DNA from: Pseudomonas veronii
Lineage (GTDB): Bacteria > Pseudomonadota > Gammaproteobacteria > Pseudomonadales > Pseudomonadaceae
Assembly (NCBI RefSeq): GCF_001439695.1
Contig: NZ_JYLL01000046.1
Location: 1-39,296, forward strand
Direction of reading: 5' to 3'
DNA: 39,296 bases
The notes under the pieces were generated by a model that did not search any database, had not been told where the DNA came from, and saw only the letters and a program-made list of their open reading frames with translations. The position numbers and the translations under genes are program-made. Position 1 is the stretch's first letter. Every line of letters starts with the position of its first letter. Below, piece by piece: positions 16,771-26,423 of the stretch.

Positions 16771-19700
16771 ATGGATGTTCGCCAATTTGCCTTCCTGGCC
16801 CGCCAACCTTCTGCCGCACTGAAGCCGCGCGACGCGTTCTTCGGCCTGCCCAAGCGCGGGCTGGCCTTGATCCTCGCCAACGCGCTGTTCTGGCAGCCGC
16901 TGCTGGCCCAGGCCGAGGGCATCGTGGTCAGCGCGCCCGGCACCACCGTCGGCGCCGCGGGCAATGGCGTGCCGGTGGTGAACATCGCCACACCGAACGG
17001 CAGTGGCCTGTCGCACAACCAGTTCAAGGACTACAACGTCGGCCCCAACGGCGTGATCCTCAACAACGCCAGCGGCGCGGTGACCAACACCCAGCTGGGC
17101 GGCTACATCGTCGGCAACCCCAACCTCAAGGGCGGCGCGGCCAGCGTCATCCTCAACGAAGTCAACGGCGGCAACCCCAGCCAGTTGCGCGGCTACACCG
17201 AAGTAGCGGGTCAGTCGGCCAAGGTCATCGTCGCCAACCCCTACGGCATCAGTTGCAACGGCTGCGGCTTCATCAACACCCCCAACGCCACCCTGACCAC
17301 CGGCAAACCCGTCATCGATCCGACCGGTCAACTGAAAAGCTACCAGGTCGACGGCGGCGCGGTGACCATCGACGGTCAGGGCCTGAACGCGAGCAACGTC
17401 GACCGCTTCGAAATCATCACCCGCTCGGCCAAGATCAACGCGCAGATCAACGCGCGCCAACTCACTGTGATTGCCGGTCGCAATGACGTGGATGCACAAA
17501 CGTTGAACGCCACCGCACGCGCCGATGACGGCAGTGCCAAGCCTGAGCTGGCAATCGACTCCAGCGCCTTGGGCGGCATGTACGCCGGCGCGATCAAACT
17601 GGTCGGCACCGAAGCCGGCGTGGGTGTGAAGCTCGACGGTACGTTGGCGGCGAGTGGTGGGGATATTCAGCTTGATGCCAATGGCCATTTGAGCATGGCG
17701 CAAACCCAGGCCACCGGTAACGTCAAGGTCACGGCGCAGAACGTCGACCTCACCGACAAGGTCTACGCCGCCGGCAACGTGCAAGTGACCAGCGCCCAGG
17801 CCCTGGTCAACCAGAAGAGTGTGGCCGCCGGCCAACGCATCGACATCAATGCGGCCACGGTCAACAATCCCGGCATCATCGAAGCCGGCGTCGCCGCCGA
17901 CAACACCCGCAATACCACCGGCGACCTGGTGATTAACGCGCAAACCGTCACCACCACCGGCAACCTTCTGGCCAGCCGCAACCTGGCGATTACCGCCGCG
18001 CAGGCGTTGACCAACCAGGGTGCGATCATCCAGGCCAAAACCGTCGACGTCAGCAGCGCCAAATTGACCAACCAGGGCGCTACGGCACGCCTGTTTGGCG
18101 AACAAAGCCTGGCGCTCAACTCGCCGGCCATCGTCAACCTCGGCGGCCTGATTCGTTTTGGTGACGGCCAGGCCGCAAGTCTCAACAGCGCCTCGCTGGA
18201 TAACCGCCAGGGCCGCATCGAAATGGCCGGCGGCAGCTTGGTGCTCACCAGTGCCGACCTCAACAACAACGGCGGACAAATCATCGCCAACAATCTGACC
18301 GTGAATGCGGGCAGCCTCAACAACCAGAACGGCGTAGTGGTCGCCGGCGCCACCACCGTGAACGCCACTGACCTGGATAACAGCCTCAAGGGCCTGATCC
18401 AGGCCGACGCCGGCGCGCTCACCCTCAACGTCACCAATGCCTTCAACAACAGCCAGGGGTTTGCCCAGGCCAGCACGGATCTGAACCTCAACGCCGGCAG
18501 CCTCAGCAGTAACGCCAATGGCGTGCTGAGCGCCGACACCGGCAAGCTTACCCTCGTGACTGCGCAACAGCTCAATAACGCACAGGGCCGTTTGCAGGCA
18601 GGCAAGGGCGATATTGAACTGCATGCCGCGAGCCTGGATAACCAGAGCGGCGTGATCGTCGGCAAGCAACTGTTGCTCGCCGCCGGTGACATCGACAACC
18701 GCGCCGGCACCGTGCTGGGCAACGCCGTCGATGTGACCGCCGGGACCCTCAACAACAGCGGTAAAGGCTCGTTGATCAGCGATGCCGGTGACGTGACGCT
18801 CAACATCAGCGACCTGCTGACCAACACCGGTGGCGCGATTGACGCTGGCGAACGCAGCGTGCTGGTCAAACAGCTCACCACCCTCAACAACAGCGGCGGC
18901 CTGCTGCGTGGCAAGCGCCTGGACATCACCGCGCAGCATCTGAACAACGATAACGGCCAACTGCTGGCCGGCAACCTCGGCCTGAACTACAGCGGCCAAG
19001 AGCTGAGCAACCGCAAAGGCCTGATCCTCAGCGGCGGCGCCCTCACCGAATTGACCACCGGCAGCCTGGACAACCAGGGCGGCACCGTGCAGGGCGATAC
19101 CCTGACCGTCACCGCCGACTCGGTCGACAACGGCAACGACGGCCTGATGGCGAGCCTGATCGGCAATCTGCAACTGACCGTTGAAGCCCTGGCCAACCGC
19201 GGCGGCAAGCTGTTCGGCAAAGAGCAGGTGACCATTAGCGGCGCCACCCTCGACAACAGTGCGGGCGGCCAGCTCAGCGGCAATCAGCTCAACCTCACGT
19301 CACGCGACACCCTGACCAACCGGGGCGGCCTGATTGAGGCCAACCAGGGCCTGACCGTCGGTGGCGGCAACCTCGACAACAGCGCGGGTGGTCAACTGCG
19401 CGCCTTGAAAGGGATCACCAGCAGCATCAACGTCAGCGGCGCAGTCAATAACCAGAATGGCATTCTGGAGTTTGGCAGCCAGGGCTTCAGCCTCGACGCC
19501 GCCAGCCTGAACAACCAGTCCGGCCAATTGCAGCACGCCGGCAGCGGCCTGATGCGCGTCCACACCGCCAGCCTCACCGGCAGCCAGGGCAACATCAACG
19601 GCATGGGCACAGCCGACTGGGCATTCGGCAAGGTCGATGGTCTGGGCCGTGTGCAACTCAACGAAGTCATCACCTATAAAAGCAGCCAGGCGCTGGCGCT

Positions 19701-22700
19701 GAAAGCCGGTGACCGCATGGCCAGCGGCAAGGGCCTGGTCATCAACGTGGCCAGCCTGGATAACGGCGGCGAACTGCTGAGCGACGGTGACCTGAGCATC
19801 ACCGCCGGCGACATGACCAACAGCGGCCGCGTATCGGCCCTGCAAACGCTCACCGTTACAGCCAATAACCTGAGCCAGAACGGCGGCCGTCTGGCCGGCA
19901 CCGACACCCGTCTGAGCCTGACCGGCACCCTCGACAGCCTCGGTTTCCTCACCGCACGTCAGCAACTGGATATCGCGGCGGCGCAGATCAATAACCGTGG
20001 CACCTTGGGCGCCCAGGGCGCGGTGAACCTGACCGCCGTGAATGGCATCACCAACGCTGCCGATTCGCTGTTGTTCAGCGGCGGCGATATGACCTTGCGC
20101 AGCAATGGTTTCAGCAACCTCTATGGCGATGTCTACAGCAAAGGCAACTTGAGCTTCGCCGCACAGGATGGCGGGCGTGCCGTGCTGTTCAGCAACCGCT
20201 CCGGCACCGTGGAAAGCGAAGGCTCGATCGGTATCAATGCAGGCTTTATCGAAAACGCCAAAGATGCGTTCGAACTCGGGCAGACGCTTACCACAGGCAG
20301 CTTGAGTTGGATCTGTGGCCAGCACTGCGGCGAGAAAGACAACTGGGAAAAAGGCCTGATCACCATCTACGAGACGTACCTTGAGGCGGCGACCAAAGAT
20401 TCGGTGGCGGCGCGCCTGGTGGCTGGCAAAAACATGCTGCTGCAAGGCGACAATGTGCAGAACCGCTACAGCCTGATGGCTGCCAATGGCGACCTGAGTA
20501 TCACCGCCGGTGACTTGCTCAACCAGGGCGCCGCTACGCGCACGGGGCAGCGCAAGATTGTCGTCAGCACGCCAGGTCGCATTTCCGACGATTTGTTTGA
20601 AAGCATGCAATATGTCGATGTTCCCGCTTTCAATGCGGCCACGGCGGCTGGGCATTTCGATAAGGCGCGCTTCGAAGAACTGAAAAACCGCTCACCCAAT
20701 AGCTTGCCTTTCGCCCACTTAAGCGACGTCACCACCTGGACCCCCAACGCCGGCCATGAGTACGACGCCACGCTTCAGGCCGGTGGTACGGTCGACCTTT
20801 CCAAAGTCACCCGAAAAACGCAAAACGGCACGCTGCACGAAAACACCCTGGCGCAACTGACCGGCACCCTCGGCGATGACCAGACCGGTGTCCCGGTCGG
20901 TGGCATCAACATCAACCTGAGCCAACACGCCAACAACCCCGGCGCCCAGGCGCCTGGCAGCGTACTGCCGGTGGTTACCCCTGCAGCGGGTGGCGGTTTC
21001 GTACCCGTTGACTACACCGGCGTGGCCTTCGCCCCGGTCGACCCCACCACCGCGCCCAACTTCCAGTTGCCCAAGGGCGAGTACGGCCTGTTCGTCAAAA
21101 ACGCCGACCCCACCAGCCACTATCTGATCGAAACCAACCCGGAATTTGCCAGCCTCACCGGCTTCTTCAGCTCCGACTACATGCTCGGCAAACTCGGCTT
21201 CACCAGCGACAACGCCTGGCGCCGCCTCGGTGATGGCCAATACGAAAGCCGCCTGATCCGCGACGCGGTGCTCGCGCAAACCGGCCAACGCTTCCTCGCC
21301 GGCGGCCTGACCAGCGACGCCGACCAGTTCCGCTACCTGATGGACAACGCCCTGGCCAGCAAGGACGCCCTGCGCCTGAGCCTCGGCGTGACCCTCACCG
21401 GCCAGCAAGTCGGCGCCCTGACCCACGACATCGTGTGGATGGAAAACCGCGTGGTCGACGGCCAGACCGTCCTCGTGCCGGTGCTCTACCTGGCCCAGGC
21501 CGACTCGCGCAACGTACGCGGCAACAGCCTGATCCAGGGCCGTGACCTCAACCTGTTCACTGGCGGTGACCTGATCAACGTCGGCACCCTGCGCGCCAGC
21601 AACAACCTCTCCGCCGCCGCCGGCGGCAGTCTCTACAACGGCGGCCTGATCGACGCCGGCAACAACCTGAGCCTGCTGGCCCAGGACAGCATCCGCAACG
21701 CCATGGCCGGCGAAATTCGCGGCAAGCAAGTGAGCATGGCGGCGGTCAGAGGCGACATCACCAACGACAACACCGCCATCCAGGTGCGTGACGGCGCGGG
21801 CATGCGCACCCTCACTGACAATGGCACCAGCCTCATCGTCGCCCGCGAAAACCTGGCCATGAACGCCGGGCGCGACCTCATCACCCGAGGCGCCCTGGCA
21901 GGTGGCACCGACGTCACCTTAACCGCCGGCCGCGACATCAGCATCCTGCCCGTCAGCGACACCAGCGTGAAACACGCCTTCAGCGACGGCGGGCAAAAAT
22001 CCAGCATCACCACCGACGTCAAAAACCTCGCCGCCAGCGTCACGGCGGGCGGCAACCTCAACATGAAAGCGGGGCAGGACGTCAACATCATCGGCAGTAA
22101 TGCCACCGCCGGCAAAGACTTCAACATCGACGCCGGGCGTGACTTCAACGTGGCGTCGGTCAGCGATGTGCACAACGTCGAAGGCAAGGAGAAGCACGGC
22201 AAGAAGCGCATCAAAACCTCGGATGACCAGACCACCCAAGTGGCGAGCGTGCTGACGGCGGGCGGGGATTTTGTCAGCCAGGCGGGGCGTGACACCACGA
22301 TCGTGGCGAGCAAGATCAGCGCGGGGAATGAGGCTTATCTGTATAGCGGGGATAAGCTGAACCTGCTGGCGGCGCAGAACAGCGCGCATACCTTGTATGA
22401 CATGAAGGAGAAGGGTGGCTGGGGCGCGAAGAAGACCAAGCGGGATGAAGTCACCCGCGTCACGAATGTGGGGACTGAGATCAAGACCGGTGGTGATCTG
22501 TCGCTAGTTAGCGGCGGTGATCAGTTGTATCAGCGGGCCAAGCTCAACAGTGGCAAGGACCTGGCGATCACCAGTGGCGGCGTGGTGACGTTCGAGGCGG
22601 TCAAGGATCTGCACCAGGAGAGCCACGAGAAGAGCAAAAGTGACTTGGCGTGGACCAGCGCCAAGGGCAAGGGGAATACCGACGAAACGCTGCGCCAGAG

Positions 22701-24627
22701 TGAGTTGATGGCGCAGGGGGAGATGGCGATCAAGGCCGTCAACGGGCTGAAGATTGATATCAAACAGATCGATCAGAATACGGTTAGCCAGACGATTGAT
22801 GTGATGGTCAAAGCGGATCCGCAGTTGGCTTGGTTGAAAGAAGCCGAGAAGCGTGGGGATGTGGATTGGCGGCAGGTGCAGGAACTGCATGATTCGTTCA
22901 AGTACAGCCATTCCAGCTTAGGCCAAGGAGCCATGCTGGCGATCATCATTGTCGTGACAGTTTTAACCGCTGGAGCCGCAAGCGGTGCGGTGGGCGCTGC
23001 AGCGGGTGCTAGTGCTGGGTCTGGTACGGCAATGGCTGCAGCAGGCAGTTCTGCAATGGTTTCGGCCGGTACGGCTGTAGGGACCGCGGCAGCTGGTTGG
23101 GGCAACGTCATGGCGACTGCTGCGTTAACTTCAGTTGCCAGTGGGAGCACCGTCAGCTTTATCAATAACGGCGGGAATATCGGTGCGACTTTTCAAGACA
23201 TTACGTCAAGCAAAGCCCTGAAGGGGTACGCGACTGGGGCACTAGCGGCAGGTTTTACCGCTGGAGTGCTTGATCCGGCGTTCGGTGTAACGGGCGACAA
23301 CGTCAATCACATTACAAAGGGGTTTGACCTCAGTTCCGCCTCTGACATTGGTAAGTTTGCCGCCTATTCGGGAGCACAAGGCGTTGCCCAAGCAAGTTTA
23401 AGCACTGCTATTCAAGGAGGTAGTTTTGGAGACAATCTCGGCAGTTCCCTGCGCTCGCAGTTGCAGAGCACGTTGCAAGCGGTCGCCTTTAACGCCGTAG
23501 GTGATTACTCGAAAGGCCAAAAATGGTCCGACTCGGGGCCTCAAAAAATCGCTCTGCACGCTCTGGTCGGTGGGCTGTTAAGTGAGGCTGGCGGGGGTAG
23601 TTTCGCTACGGGCGCTCTCGCTGCGGGAGCTAACGAAGCATTGGTAACCGCTCTAGCGAAAGTGGTAAATGGCGATCCAGCACTGTTGTTAGCTGCTTCG
23701 CAATTGGTCGGAATCGCAGCTGCTGGTGCAACTGACGGTGACGTGCAGAAAGGAGCTGAAATTGCGAAGAATGCCACCGCATATAACTATCTGAATCATC
23801 ATGAAGTGGATGATTTGGTTAAGGATTTGAAAGGGTGCCGTGGGGCAGCCAGCCCGTCATCCTGCCGTAGCGATGTGGCTGCTAAGTACGCAGGAATCAG
23901 TGATAAAAAAACTGGTATTACACTGCTGAAGTGTGATGATCCTACAAGTTGTAATGCACAGCGTCTGGACGTGGAGGGGGGCAATGCGGCGCTGGATAAA
24001 TATGACCAGAACGGCGGGCTAAACAAAGCAGAACAGTCTATCGTTCGTGGTTTCCAGGATAAAAACCAGGACGATACGCGTCTCGCCGTCCAGCAGACCA
24101 TGAAGGGTGATCATGCCGAAATGGTTGGCATGATGTTTGGTGGCGGGGTGGGAGGCGCGACTAAGACTGCTGGGCGAATTGTTGAAGGCGCAGAGTTAGG
24201 GGTTGCAAAAGGGGTTGTAATCCCAAAAGGTTTTTCAAGTGCAGATGATTTCGTTCGCTTTGGCACAAATACGCGAGATGGTTTGGCACGTGCTGGCTAT
24301 GAAAATGTAGAGCCAATTCTTCAAGGAAGTGCCGTAACAGGTAAAAGTTTTAAAACTGGGGAGGCATTTGACGTTGGCAGGGTGAGTGACTTCGATGTTG
24401 CGCTGGCAAGTCCAGAACTTTTGCAACGCGCTCAATCCTTAGGAATAGGTTTGAGGAGTGGCGGAACTCGTACGGGGCCGTTGAGTGCAAGAGACTTGCA
24501 AGCCCTTGGCCTGAAAGATTTTTCGAGTAAGATGAGCGCCCAAGCAGGACGCGAAGTTAATTTTATGATCTATGACTCTGCGGCAACAGCCGCAAGTCGT
24601 GCTCCGAGTGCGGTGTTACCGAAATGA
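16771..24627 (+). CDS. cdiA: CdiA-type contact-dependent inhibition exoprotein
   Basis: A 2618-aa two-partner-secretion exoprotein. It has an extended signal (cleavage near LLAQA-EG), the TPS/haemagglutination domain with NPNL (116-119) and NPYGI (156-160), a very long run of filamentous-haemagglutinin repeats, a distinct Cys-containing central segment (near ICGQHCGEKDNWEKG) that may include the receptor-binding region, a second repeat block, and a hydrophobic Gly/Ala-rich DUF637-like pretoxin segment. The pretoxin ends near YNYL (from 2338). GVAK at about 2478-2481 marks the start of a low-GC variable tip, about 140 aa. That tip has GSAVTG (from G2519) and SDFDVAL (D2540, D2542), resembling a nucleotidyltransferase-fold toxin. 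ATG 16771 is preferred over TTG 16765. CdiI overlaps by ATGA. TPS/CDI identity is firm; the toxin activity is inferred. Confidence 0.93.
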   Translation: MDVRQFAFLARQPSAALKPRDAFFGLPKRGLALILANALFWQPLLAQAEGIVVSAPGTTVGAAGNGVPVVNIATPNGSGLSHNQFKDYNVGPNGVILNNASGAVTNTQLGGYIVGNPNLKGGAASVILNEVNGGNPSQLRGYTEVAGQSAKVIVANPYGISCNGCGFINTPNATLTTGKPVIDPTGQLKSYQVDGGAVTIDGQGLNASNVDRFEIITRSAKINAQINARQLTVIAGRNDVDAQTLNATARADDGSAKPELAIDSSALGGMYAGAIKLVGTEAGVGVKLDGTLAASGGDIQLDANGHLSMAQTQATGNVKVTAQNVDLTDKVYAAGNVQVTSAQALVNQKSVAAGQRIDINAATVNNPGIIEAGVAADNTRNTTGDLVINAQTVTTTGNLLASRNLAITAAQALTNQGAIIQAKTVDVSSAKLTNQGATARLFGEQSLALNSPAIVNLGGLIRFGDGQAASLNSASLDNRQGRIEMAGGSLVLTSADLNNNGGQIIANNLTVNAGSLNNQNGVVVAGATTVNATDLDNSLKGLIQADAGALTLNVTNAFNNSQGFAQASTDLNLNAGSLSSNANGVLSADTGKLTLVTAQQLNNAQGRLQAGKGDIELHAASLDNQSGVIVGKQLLLAAGDIDNRAGTVLGNAVDVTAGTLNNSGKGSLISDAGDVTLNISDLLTNTGGAIDAGERSVLVKQLTTLNNSGGLLRGKRLDITAQHLNNDNGQLLAGNLGLNYSGQELSNRKGLILSGGALTELTTGSLDNQGGTVQGDTLTVTADSVDNGNDGLMASLIGNLQLTVEALANRGGKLFGKEQVTISGATLDNSAGGQLSGNQLNLTSRDTLTNRGGLIEANQGLTVGGGNLDNSAGGQLRALKGITSSINVSGAVNNQNGILEFGSQGFSLDAASLNNQSGQLQHAGSGLMRVHTASLTGSQGNINGMGTADWAFGKVDGLGRVQLNEVITYKSSQALALKAGDRMASGKGLVINVASLDNGGELLSDGDLSITAGDMTNSGRVSALQTLTVTANNLSQNGGRLAGTDTRLSLTGTLDSLGFLTARQQLDIAAAQINNRGTLGAQGAVNLTAVNGITNAADSLLFSGGDMTLRSNGFSNLYGDVYSKGNLSFAAQDGGRAVLFSNRSGTVESEGSIGINAGFIENAKDAFELGQTLTTGSLSWICGQHCGEKDNWEKGLITIYETYLEAATKDSVAARLVAGKNMLLQGDNVQNRYSLMAANGDLSITAGDLLNQGAATRTGQRKIVVSTPGRISDDLFESMQYVDVPAFNAATAAGHFDKARFEELKNRSPNSLPFAHLSDVTTWTPNAGHEYDATLQAGGTVDLSKVTRKTQNGTLHENTLAQLTGTLGDDQTGVPVGGININLSQHANNPGAQAPGSVLPVVTPAAGGGFVPVDYTGVAFAPVDPTTAPNFQLPKGEYGLFVKNADPTSHYLIETNPEFASLTGFFSSDYMLGKLGFTSDNAWRRLGDGQYESRLIRDAVLAQTGQRFLAGGLTSDADQFRYLMDNALASKDALRLSLGVTLTGQQVGALTHDIVWMENRVVDGQTVLVPVLYLAQADSRNVRGNSLIQGRDLNLFTGGDLINVGTLRASNNLSAAAGGSLYNGGLIDAGNNLSLLAQDSIRNAMAGEIRGKQVSMAAVRGDITNDNTAIQVRDGAGMRTLTDNGTSLIVARENLAMNAGRDLITRGALAGGTDVTLTAGRDISILPVSDTSVKHAFSDGGQKSSITTDVKNLAASVTAGGNLNMKAGQDVNIIGSNATAGKDFNIDAGRDFNVASVSDVHNVEGKEKHGKKRIKTSDDQTTQVASVLTAGGDFVSQAGRDTTIVASKISAGNEAYLYSGDKLNLLAAQNSAHTLYDMKEKGGWGAKKTKRDEVTRVTNVGTEIKTGGDLSLVSGGDQLYQRAKLNSGKDLAITSGGVVTFEAVKDLHQESHEKSKSDLAWTSAKGKGNTDETLRQSELMAQGEMAIKAVNGLKIDIKQIDQNTVSQTIDVMVKADPQLAWLKEAEKRGDVDWRQVQELHDSFKYSHSSLGQGAMLAIIIVVTVLTAGAASGAVGAAAGASAGSGTAMAAAGSSAMVSAGTAVGTAAAGWGNVMATAALTSVASGSTVSFINNGGNIGATFQDITSSKALKGYATGALAAGFTAGVLDPAFGVTGDNVNHITKGFDLSSASDIGKFAAYSGAQGVAQASLSTAIQGGSFGDNLGSSLRSQLQSTLQAVAFNAVGDYSKGQKWSDSGPQKIALHALVGGLLSEAGGGSFATGALAAGANEALVTALAKVVNGDPALLLAASQLVGIAAAGATDGDVQKGAEIAKNATAYNYLNHHEVDDLVKDLKGCRGAASPSSCRSDVAAKYAGISDKKTGITLLKCDDPTSCNAQRLDVEGGNAALDKYDQNGGLNKAEQSIVRGFQDKNQDDTRLAVQQTMKGDHAEMVGMMFGGGVGGATKTAGRIVEGAELGVAKGVVIPKGFSSADDFVRFGTNTRDGLARAGYENVEPILQGSAVTGKSFKTGEAFDVGRVSDFDVALASPELLQRAQSLGIGLRSGGTRTGPLSARDLQALGLKDFSSKMSAQAGREVNFMIYDSAATAASRAPSAVLPK

Positions 24628-24947
24628 CTATTGTGTATGATCTCTATGGTGCGGAAAAATCATGTCTTCTGTCGGCGAGAAGTGATGTGGAAAGAGCGCT
24701 GGGAGAGATTTTTGAGGAAAGGGATAGCTCTTATCAAGGTGGTATTTACTATATGTGGGGTAGGAGTGATTCAGAGAATTTTGTTTTAAAATTGAATATT
24801 GATCCTTTGGACGGCGATCCAGTAGAGCAGAACTACGCTAGCTATAAAATCTTGCTCTATGTAAACGCTACAAATCGTTCAGCCGATATAGAAAAAGTGA
24901 TTAGCCAAGGTGGTGGCTTTAAGTTGCTGAGGCATGAGGTTTTTTAA
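24624..24947 (+). CDS. cdiI: Immunity protein for the resident CdiA tip
   Basis: A 107-aa acidic soluble protein with no signal peptide. Its ATG overlaps the cdiA stop (ATGA), the usual arrangement for a CdiI that neutralises the toxin domain of its own CdiA in the cytoplasm. I do not recognise the family. Low GC compared with cdiA's N-terminal part matches the toxin tip, so toxin and immunity gene probably arrived together. Confidence 0.8.
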   Translation: MTIVYDLYGAEKSCLLSARSDVERALGEIFEERDSSYQGGIYYMWGRSDSENFVLKLNIDPLDGDPVEQNYASYKILLYVNATNRSADIEKVISQGGGFKLLRHEVF

Positions 24948-25319
24948 AGAACACCAAGGCTAGTCGGTGCAAAAGCGACTGTAAATGTGAGGTCGGCTAG
25001 TTTTGCTGATGAAGAAAAGCTGATTGGTCACTTTGAAAAACACGGTGCTGAATTTGGGGCAAAGTCGTCTACCGAATATTTGCAGGTGGGCAAGGACATT
25101 ATGCAAGGCGGGGATAAGGTTCAGTATCTGTACAAGGGCGAAATGCGAACTGGCTACGTGCAGTTCATGGGTAATTCGTCCCGTGGAGATGCGAAGTATG
25201 GATTTGTAGGAACTAATTCTGATGGTGCCATCACTACAATCCATGTGGAAAGTGGTAAGAGTTTTTGGAAGATGTTGAATGGTGATCCTAAAGATAAAAT
25301 TATAAGGCCTGTACCATGA
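24948..25319 (+). pseudogene. Orphan CdiA toxin tip 2 (BECR-like RNase type)
   Basis: An open frame that begins in phase directly after the cdiI stop, with no secretion domain and no good start (GTG 24987 is the first candidate). It starts with VGAKAT, encoded by the hinge word GGTGCAAAAG at 24966-24975. The body has FADEEKLIGHFEKHGAEFG, then a SSTEYL segment and a C-terminal GAITTIHVESGK strand. The pattern HFxKHGxEFGxxSxxEYL followed by GxIxTxH resembles polymorphic toxin nucleases of the Barnase/EndoU/ColicinE5/RelE (BECR) group; that assignment is from memory of the pattern only. It ends in an ATGA overlap with its own immunity gene. Probably silent unless recombined onto cdiA. Confidence 0.75.
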
Positions 25320-25690
25320 TTTATTCAGTGCTTGTTGATGGCGTCAATTCTGAAATAGAAGAGGAAGTCTCGATTGTTGTATGTGGTCAGCGGCTTACCT
25401 GCTTTGCAAGCTATCTTCCCTATCAGCTTGAGATAGGGCGAGTGTATCGGGCAGAGTTGTTGCCCATGGTTTTTGGTGAGTATATTGTTCAAGAGATTTC
25501 TCATGTCACACCCTCAGTCCTTAGAGAAGGTCCAGGCTATTCATACAGAATTATCGGCGAGTTGAGGGATGGCTGCTTGTGCTGTAGTGGGTTGACCTTC
25601 TGTGATGAGATTTTTCTGGCGGATTTTGGTTTCCTTGAGGGGAAGCTGATTTCATGGCGGGTCGATAGGTTAGACATTTCGTTTGTCTGA
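25316..25690 (+). CDS. Orphan immunity protein 2
   Basis: A 124-aa soluble protein, Cys-rich near its end (GCLCCSGLTFCDE). Its ATG overlaps the stop of orphan toxin tip 2, which identifies it as the cognate immunity gene. The next tip starts nine bases after its stop. Family not recognised. Retention of an intact frame suggests it may still protect the cell against siblings that deploy the matching toxin. Confidence 0.72.
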   Translation: MIYSVLVDGVNSEIEEEVSIVVCGQRLTCFASYLPYQLEIGRVYRAELLPMVFGEYIVQEISHVTPSVLREGPGYSYRIIGELRDGCLCCSGLTFCDEIFLADFGFLEGKLISWRVDRLDISFV

Positions 25691-26423
25691 GTTTCCTTTG
25701 GTGCAAAAGAAACCGCAGCAATATCTAGTGAAGCAGCAAGTGTTAACGCTCAAGCTGCTTTGAGGGCAAAGCTTTCAGGCTTGCAGAAAGCACAGGAGAA
25801 CGCGGCTGTTACGAAAACACTTCCTGATGGACGAATTCGGTATTACACACAGGAAGTCCCTGCTCGAACTGAAGGTGTTACTCGTGGTGCTTCGTTTGCC
25901 ACGGAGAGGGGAAATAGGGGTCAGACCACGTTTTGCATTTATGGAGTTTTTGTGACTATTGTTCAGTCCTTTAAAAAGAGAGTTCTCCGAGGAGTGGTAT
26001 GTCGTCCGAAGGCTGTTTTTTCTTAGTCTTATAATGGTGGTCTGACCCCTATTTCTCCAAGGAGACTTTGCTAAACCATTCGTTAAGTTCGAAGCGGGTA
26101 CAACAGGGGCATTTTCTGATGTTCTATCGCAGCGTAAAGCAGTCCCGGCAATTAGATTTGACAATCCCAATCCGAACGGCAACAATTTTGTGAAGTTTGA
26201 CGGTATAGAGGATATTAACGGTATCACCTTGATTGATCGAAAAACGGCGCTAACTACATTTGATAAACAGATACAGAGCGTTCAGCGAGTATCGGCAGCG
26301 CTAAAGCAGAATCCGGGAGTTAAGGCGGTTTTTGAATTTCCCAATCAAAAAGCAGCTGATAGGGCAACAGATATCCTTGTTGAGCAAAATATCAGAAATA
26401 TTTCTGTAAGGGTGGCACCTTAA
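25691..26423 (+). pseudogene. Orphan toxin tip 3, split by a MITE (REase-like)
   Basis: Left part (25691-25910) starts VSFGAKETAA from the hinge GGTGCAAAAG (25700-25709) and reads LPDGRIRYYTQEVPARTEG, then ASFATE before the MITE. Right part (26056-26423) reads QGDFAKPFVKFEAG, then NNFVKFDGI and LIDRKTALTTFD, ending VRVAP. FDG...DRK is a restriction-endonuclease-fold signature seen in Tox-REase polymorphic toxins. Removing exactly the 145-bp element would restore one reading frame, which favours simple insertion here, but no target duplication is clear and a fusion of two toxins cannot be excluded. Ends TAATG onto immunity gene 3. Confidence 0.72.
25911..26055 (+). mobile_element. MITE copy A (145 bp)
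   Basis: A 145-bp element with 19-bp perfect terminal inverted repeats: GAAATAGGGGTCAGACCAC at the left and its reverse complement at the right. It encodes no transposase. Toward the right end it has a T-tract then TATAAT (starting near 26030), which could act as a -10 box directed outward. It interrupts orphan toxin tip 3. Five other copies in this window are the same length and orientation. The first 18 bp match the end of an IS4-type remnant at 32449. Confidence 0.9.

Noticed and set aside
16741..19173. 810-aa minus-strand open frame across cdiA
   Set aside because: Shadow of the high-GC repeat region of cdiA; composition is Val/Gly/Ala repeats without domain features, while the plus strand has clear TPS motifs. 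Similar shadows across aae, pga and cdiB were also dropped.
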